DNA of 64,000 bases. Origin: Roseomonas marmotae. Its GTDB lineage: Bacteria; Pseudomonadota; Alphaproteobacteria; Acetobacterales; Acetobacteraceae. Shown piece after piece: positions 59,938 to 64,000 of this stretch. Positions within the stretch are counted from its first letter, which is position 1. Each line of letters begins with the position of its first letter. The stretch is from contig NZ_CP061094.1 of NCBI RefSeq assembly GCF_017654485.1, forward strand, positions 124,001 to 188,000, read 5' to 3'. A program made the position numbers and the translations under genes. A model generated the notes under the pieces. The model saw only the letters and a program-made list of their open reading frames with translations, ran no database searches and was not told where the DNA came from.

Positions 59938-61176
59938 ATGGAGCTGACGCTCGCCATATTCTTCCTGGTCTACGTGGCCATGGGCGTGGGCCATCTGCCG
60001 GGCTTTCGCCTCCACAGGACCGGGGCGGCTTTGGTCGGCGCGATGCTGCTGATAGCGCTGGGCAGGATTTCGCCAGCGGCCGCCTGGGGGGCGATCGACT
60101 ACAATGTCATCGGCCTCCTGTTCGGGCTCATGATCGTGTCCTCCGCATTCGGTGTCGCCGGCTTCTACGACTGGACGGCAAGGAAGGTCGGCGCGGTGAA
60201 GGTGGGGCCGAAGGCACTGCTCGCCATCTTCATCGCGGTTTCCGGCATCTTGTCGGCGGTGCTCACCAATGATGTGGTCTCTGCCGCCATGACGGGGGTC
60301 TTGTGCGCGATATGCCTGGCGCGGCGCCTCAATCCCATTCCATTCCTGCTGGGCTTCTGTTTCGCCGCCAATGTCGGATCGGCTGCGACCCTGATCGGCA
60401 GTCCCAAGAGCATGATCGTGGCCGAGACTCTGGAAGTCTCCTTCACAGGATTCACGGCCCTCACCGCACCCCCTTCGATCCTTGGCCTTGTTCTGGCCTG
60501 GCTTGTGCTGGTCATCATCTATCGCGGCAAGTGGAGCCTTCCGGCGGCCCCGCCGAAAGCCGCCGTGGATACCGCCGTCGTCCCGGTCGCGCTGGACCGG
60601 ACCGAGACCATCAAAGCCGCCATTGTCGTTGCCGCCGTGATCATGGCTTTCGTGTTCACGGACTGGCCGCGCATGCTGATCGCGCTTCTGGCCGCAAGCT
60701 TTCTGCTCGTCAGCCGCCGTGTTGATTCGGACAAGGTCCTCGGGGCGGTCGACGGTTCCCTGCTGCTGCTGCTGATCGGCCTTTTCATCGTCAACGCCGC
60801 GCTGGGCGCCACCGGCCTGCCGGAGAAGCTGGTGAACTGGGTGGCCTCGGCCGGGCTCGATCTGCACGACCCCGTGGCTGTGCTCGTCGTCATCGCCGTG
60901 CTCTGCAACATCGTTGGGGCGACGCCCGCCGTGATGCTGGCACTGCCCTTTCTCTCCGGCGGGGAGAATCCCGAGCTCCTTGGCGCGGCCGTTGCGTTGG
61001 GTGCGAGCTTTTCCGCCAACGCTCTGCTCTTCGGCAGCCTTGCAGGGATCATTGTCGCGGAGGAGGGGCGTCGGCGCGGGGTCATCATCGGCTTCGGAGA
61101 ATTCACCAGGGCAGGCGCGCTGCTTGCGTTCCTGTGCCTGCTTCTCGCGGCCGGGTGGCTCCACTATCTGCGGTGA
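59938..61176 (+). CDS. ArsB/NhaD-superfamily permease
   Basis: 412 residues from ATG 59938, about 11 helices. VLTNDVVSAAMTGVLCAICLARRL and AANVGSAATLIGSPKSMIVAETL are the SLC13/ArsB-NhaD substrate or sodium loop motifs. The substrate cannot be read from the sequence; location between amtB and nikR suggests an anion, dicarboxylate or pH-related role with urea catabolism. Confidence 0.8.
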   Translation: MELTLAIFFLVYVAMGVGHLPGFRLHRTGAALVGAMLLIALGRISPAAAWGAIDYNVIGLLFGLMIVSSAFGVAGFYDWTARKVGAVKVGPKALLAIFIAVSGILSAVLTNDVVSAAMTGVLCAICLARRLNPIPFLLGFCFAANVGSAATLIGSPKSMIVAETLEVSFTGFTALTAPPSILGLVLAWLVLVIIYRGKWSLPAAPPKAAVDTAVVPVALDRTETIKAAIVVAAVIMAFVFTDWPRMLIALLAASFLLVSRRVDSDKVLGAVDGSLLLLLIGLFIVNAALGATGLPEKLVNWVASAGLDLHDPVAVLVVIAVLCNIVGATPAVMLALPFLSGGENPELLGAAVALGASFSANALLFGSLAGIIVAEEGRRRGVIIGFGEFTRAGALLAFLCLLLAAGWLHYLR

Positions 61177-61236
61177 GGCAGGCGGCGCCCCTGGCCCGGC
61201 CTGCCAGTCTGCTCACGGTGCCGGGAAGCACCTCCA

Positions 61237-61710
61237 CTAGAACCCGCTTTTGATCCGTGGATGCGTGTGTTCATGCGCTGCCCCAGGCCCATGGCGGTGG
61301 TGGACGGCGCTCTCCGCCACCGGAATGAGGCTCAGGGCGCCGTGCATGACGCCACGCTCCAGGAAGAGTGCTTCGGCATAGGAGGAGATATCGGCGACAT
61401 GGCCGCGCATGACGGTGACGTCGATCGACGTCGTATGATCCAGCGGAACAGAGAGCGCCGAAACCGTCTGGTCGTGGCGCTCCAGCCGCCCTTGCGGCAC
61501 ACGCGCGGCGAGGCTGCGGACCGATTGATCGATGGCGCAGCTCACGACACCGAAGCAGTGAGCCCCGGCCGGGCCCGCCGCACGGGAGGACAGGCCGCGC
61601 CGGACCAGATCGCGGATCGCCTCGGAGCGGCTGGAGGTACCGGATAACCGCATATGTGTGTCCAGCTCCCCGGCCAGGTCATCGTCCATGGATATCGTTA
61701 TCCGCTGCAT
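61237..61710 (-). CDS. NikR-like regulator lacking the usual nickel ligands
   Basis: 157 residues from ATG 61710. The N-terminus MQRITISMDDDLAGELDTHM and RSEAIRDLVRRGL form the ribbon-helix-helix of NikR. In the metal domain the positions that are His76, His87, His89 and Cys95 in E. coli NikR are Leu76, Ser87, Pro89 and Ser95 here (same numbering). VMRGHVADISSYAEALFLERGVMHG continues the ACT-like domain. A His-rich tail (HHRHGPGAAHEHTH) of about 25 residues is added. It faces the nik operon and may regulate it, but with an altered metal response. Confidence 0.8.
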   Translation of the reverse strand: MQRITISMDDDLAGELDTHMRLSGTSSRSEAIRDLVRRGLSSRAAGPAGAHCFGVVSCAIDQSVRSLAARVPQGRLERHDQTVSALSVPLDHTTSIDVTVMRGHVADISSYAEALFLERGVMHGALSLIPVAESAVHHRHGPGAAHEHTHPRIKSGF

Positions 61711-61853
61711 GCGGGTCCTCCGCTGGAACGCCTGAAACCGGACCATCATACCGGCGGCGGAAACGAGCCGTCGATGAGCATCCATTTCAGCTTGTCGGAT
61801 TTCTACGGCGGGGAGTATGATTTTTCGGCACCTAATTCTTAACGGGTATTGGT
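61711..61853. promoter_or_regulatory. nikR-nikK intergenic control region
   Basis: Two GTATGAT half-sites face outward: one on the minus strand (plus TCATAC, 61746-61751) and one on the plus strand (GTATGA, 61815-61820). The latter is followed 16 nt on by TCTTAA (61837-61842), giving GTATGA-N16-TCTTAA, close to the E. coli NikR site GTATGA-N16-TCATAC. Confidence 0.55.
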
Positions 61854-62636
61854 ATGGCCTTGGAACTTCGCGCGGCTCCTCTCGTGCTTGGGCTCTTGGC
61901 ATCGCCGATTTTGGCTTCACCTTCGCAGGCACATTTCCAGGAGATCATCCCTTCCTCGGATGTTCTTCCCGAAGGTGGCGCCGTGACCGTGGACATGGTG
62001 TTCACCCACCCGGTCGAAGGCGGCCCCGTGATGGACATGGCCAGGCCCGCCCAGGCGGGCGTCCTGCTGGCCGGCAGGAAGACCGACATGACGGACCGTC
62101 TCGTCATGAAGGTGGCCGGCGGCAAGAGCGCCTGGAGCTTCACCCATGATCTGCCCGAACCGGGGGCCGCGATCTTCTACGTGGCGCCAAGGCCCTACTG
62201 GGAAGCGGCGGAGGGAAAATACATCGTCCATTATGCCAAGGTGATCGTCGACAGCTACGCTTCCGGCGAAGGCTGGGACGCGCTGGTCGGACTGCCGGTG
62301 GAAATCCGTCCGTTGACCCGGCCGACCGGTCTGTGGACGGGCAATCTGTTCTCGGGCGTCGTGCTGAAGGGCGGCAAGCCTGTTCCCTCTGCCGAGATCG
62401 AGGTGGAGTTCATCAATGACGGCACGGTGAAGACGCCGAATGATGCCTTCGTCACCCAGGTCGTGAAGGCCGATGCCAACGGCACCTTCACCTACGCCAT
62501 GCCGCGCGCGGGATGGTGGGGCTTCGCGGCGCTGCTGGAGGGTGACGAGCCGATGACCTCGCCCGAGGGCAAACAGGCGCCGGTCGAGAATGGCGCGCTG
62601 ATCTGGGTGAAGGCCACCGACATGGGCGGGAAGTAG
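61854..62636 (+). CDS. nikK: NikK-type periplasmic component (DUF4198)
   Basis: 260 residues with signal peptide (LVLGLLASPILASPSQA), mature start HFQEIIPSSDVLPEGGAVTV. The DUF4198 pattern VDMVFTHPVEGGPVMDM and WSFTHDL, and PRAGWWGFAALLEGDEP match the extra component K of nickel ECF transporters. It probably captures Ni in the periplasm and passes it to NikM/NikL. Confidence 0.85.
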   Translation: MALELRAAPLVLGLLASPILASPSQAHFQEIIPSSDVLPEGGAVTVDMVFTHPVEGGPVMDMARPAQAGVLLAGRKTDMTDRLVMKVAGGKSAWSFTHDLPEPGAAIFYVAPRPYWEAAEGKYIVHYAKVIVDSYASGEGWDALVGLPVEIRPLTRPTGLWTGNLFSGVVLKGGKPVPSAEIEVEFINDGTVKTPNDAFVTQVVKADANGTFTYAMPRAGWWGFAALLEGDEPMTSPEGKQAPVENGALIWVKATDMGGK

Positions 62637-62642
62637 TGGCCG

Positions 62643-63257
62643 ATGGCACATATCCCGGACGGCATCCTTTCCGCGCCGGTCCTGATTGGCGGCGGGGTGG
62701 CCGCGGCCGCCGGGGTGGCGCTCGGGCTGAAGCGGCTCGATGACCGGTTGATTCCGCGCGCGGCGATCCTGGCTGCGGCTCTGTTCGCCGGGTCGCTGAT
62801 CGCCATCCCCGTCGGTCCGTCCAGCGTGCACCTGCTGTTGTCGGGCCTGATGGGAATCATGCTGGGCACGGCCATCTTTCCCGCCGTGCTCGTCGCGCTG
62901 CTGCTCCAGGCGCTGCTCTTCGGGTTCGGCGGGCTGACGACGCTGGGCGTCAATACCGTGAACATCGCGCTTCCCGGCCTGCTGGCAGGCATGGTCCTGG
63001 GGCCGTTGATCCGCTCGACCGGGAGCCCCGGGCTGCGCCTCCTGGCCGGAATGCTGACGGGGATGCTGCCGGTGATCGGGACAGGGGCCCTGGTCGCGCT
63101 GGCGCTGTGGCTGTCATCGAGCGACTACACGCCGGTCGCCAGCGTCGTGGCCGCCACCTACCTGCCGCTCGCCATCGGCGAGGCTTTCGTCACGGCGGCG
63201 GCCGTCGCCTTCCTGGCCCGCGTCCAGCCGGATGCCATGAGGCCCGTCGCCCCGTGA
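62643..63257 (+). CDS. nikM: NikM-type substrate-binding membrane component
   Basis: 204 residues, about seven helices. The N-terminus AHIPDGILSAPVLIGGG holds the HIPDG Ni site of NikM/CbiM. SVHLLLSGLMGIMLG gives the second His, LGVNTVNIALPG follows. The starting MAH instead of MH is odd; Met removal would leave Ala-His and keep His at position 2. Confidence 0.9.
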   Translation: MAHIPDGILSAPVLIGGGVAAAAGVALGLKRLDDRLIPRAAILAAALFAGSLIAIPVGPSSVHLLLSGLMGIMLGTAIFPAVLVALLLQALLFGFGGLTTLGVNTVNIALPGLLAGMVLGPLIRSTGSPGLRLLAGMLTGMLPVIGTGALVALALWLSSSDYTPVASVVAATYLPLAIGEAFVTAAAVAFLARVQPDAMRPVAP

Positions 63258-63805
63258 GGCGCCTCGTCTTCCCGGCCCTGGCCTTCGTCGCGTGGATGGG
63301 GACGGCTCAGGCGCACAAGCTCAAGGTCTTCGCGACGGTCGAGGGCGGCGTGGTGAGGGGCTATGCCTTCTTCATCGGCGGTGGCCGCGCCGCGGCTACG
63401 CCATGGATCGCGCATGGTGCCACGGGTGGCGAGATCGCCAGCGGAGAGACGGATGCCGAGGGCCGGTTCGACTTCAGGGCGCCGCCGCCGGCATCGGAGG
63501 TGACCGTCACGGTCGACACGCGTGAAGGCCATATCGCCTCGGCCTCCCTGCCCGCGGCACGGTTCGGCGGGGCCGCGCCGGCCGGCGGCACCTCCGATCC
63601 TGCCGCGGACGGGCGGCCCGCCGCCGTGACGCAGCAGCCGGTCGCCGTGATGGTGGAGGAGGCCGTCCAGCACCAGCTGACCCCGCTGATGGAGCGCATC
63701 GAGCAGCTGGACGCGCGGCTGCGCTTCACCGACATGGTCTCCGGGGTCTTCCTGATCCTCGGCCTCGCGGGCATGGCGATCTGGGCCCGTGGTCGCCGCA
63801 GATGA
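63254..63805 (+). CDS. nikL: NikL-type auxiliary component
   Basis: 183 residues from a GTG start that overlaps the nikM stop. Signal peptide (RLVFPALAFVAWMGTAQA), mature start HKLKVFATVEGGVVRGYAFF, a carboxypeptidase-like beta domain (GETDAEGRFDFRAPPPASEVTVTVDTREGH), and a C-terminal helix (MVSGVFLILGLAGMAIWA). It plays the role of CbiN in nickel ECF systems. Confidence 0.85.
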   Translation: MRRLVFPALAFVAWMGTAQAHKLKVFATVEGGVVRGYAFFIGGGRAAATPWIAHGATGGEIASGETDAEGRFDFRAPPPASEVTVTVDTREGHIASASLPAARFGGAAPAGGTSDPAADGRPAAVTQQPVAVMVEEAVQHQLTPLMERIEQLDARLRFTDMVSGVFLILGLAGMAIWARGRRR

Positions 63806-64000
63806 CATGGCCGCGGGATCTGCGCCTGAGGATCGTCGCGGCCTTCGCGGTGGTCGGCTGCCTCTCGCAGCTCAGGTCGCTGCCCGTCGCGGCCGGCGCG
63901 TTCGCGGCCGTCATGGTCTTCGCCTGGCTGCACCGGTCCGGCCAGCCTTCCTGGCGCCGGCTGCTGCACCTGGAGGGCTTCCTGCTGCTGCTGTTCGTGA
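63802..64000 (+). CDS. nikQ: NikQ/CbiQ-type transmembrane coupling protein (3' end outside window)
   Basis: 66 codons are visible, starting with an ATGA overlap. DLRLRIVAAFAVVGCLSQLRSLPVAAGAFAAVMVFAWLH and RRLLHLEGFLLLLFV agree with the N-terminal helices of the CbiQ family T component. nikO (ATPase) is expected downstream. Confidence 0.8.
   Translation, partial: MTWPRDLRLRIVAAFAVVGCLSQLRSLPVAAGAFAAVMVFAWLHRSGQPSWRRLLHLEGFLLLLFV

Noticed and set aside
58456..61164. 902-codon open frame on the minus strand
   Set aside because: It is antisense to amtB and the permease, rich in Gly, Asp, Arg and His as expected from a GC-rich shadow frame, and shows no domain.

Overview
The window reads as a plasmid or chromid segment of a GC-rich alphaproteobacterium, most like a Roseomonas-type member of the Acetobacteraceae. 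That placement is inferred from gene content, codon use and the cytochrome and urease gene sets; no rRNA or marker gene is present. A RepA-type replication initiator (47292-48371) with repeated CCGG(T/C)AAAGATCAG boxes on both sides is the direct evidence for a plasmid-type replicon.

Layout. (1) 1-3877: the distal part of a heme-copper cytochrome c oxidase cluster (subunit I, cut by the window edge; subunit III; a small membrane protein; CtaG; a monoheme cytochrome c). (2) 3878-8289: an accessory stretch with an IS110-family transposase, an AlaE-type L-alanine exporter next to a diheme cytochrome c, a frameshifted IS5-type transposase remnant, and the 3' half of an SDR gene. (3) About 8290-46765: a complete-looking 38.5 kb prophage inserted in that SDR gene. 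The other SDR half lies at 46766-47165 and a 10-bp sequence (TGATGCGCCC) is duplicated at the two junctions; joining the halves at this core restores one in-frame gene. (4) 47165-48680: SDR 5' half, repA and iterons. (5) 49027-50091: an FUSC-type membrane protein. (6) 50992-64000: a urease and nickel island, ureABC-crcB-crcB-ureEFGD-ureT-amtB, an ArsB/NhaD-like permease, then nikR facing nikKMLQ, running off the window.

The prophage is modular. Integrase; a leftward recombination module (SSB-like protein, small HTH, RecA-like ATPase, PD-(D/E)XK exonuclease); a rightward helicase and VRR-NUC nuclease; a long leftward operon of about 15 mostly unknown small genes; then a rightward Cro-like HTH, a primase/helicase, an iteron-like array, a Mor-type activator, a lysis cassette, and a ParB/DNA methyltransferase pair broken at a G9 tract. 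Next come lambda-type terminase and portal, a fibre cassette inserted in the head module, an HK97 protease-capsid fusion, and a P2-like contractile tail with an E/E' programmed frameshift. It is a mosaic: lambda/HK97-like head genes on a P2-like tail.

The island on the right forms a coherent pathway: NikKMLQ imports Ni(II), UreT imports urea, UreABC hydrolyses it after assembly by UreDEFG, and AmtB handles ammonium. Two CrcB fluoride channels sit between ureC and ureE, which makes sense because fluoride inhibits urease. The order resembles the Brucella ure-2 locus (from memory, not searched) with additions. The ure genes look visibly less GC-rich than the oxidase genes at the left end, suggesting a different origin.

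Main leads: the phage iteron array, the G9 tract in the methyltransferase, a shared promoter-leader before the capsid and sheath genes, a NikR homologue without the four classical nickel ligands, the CrcB pair inside the urease operon, and a prophage parked beside a plasmid origin.
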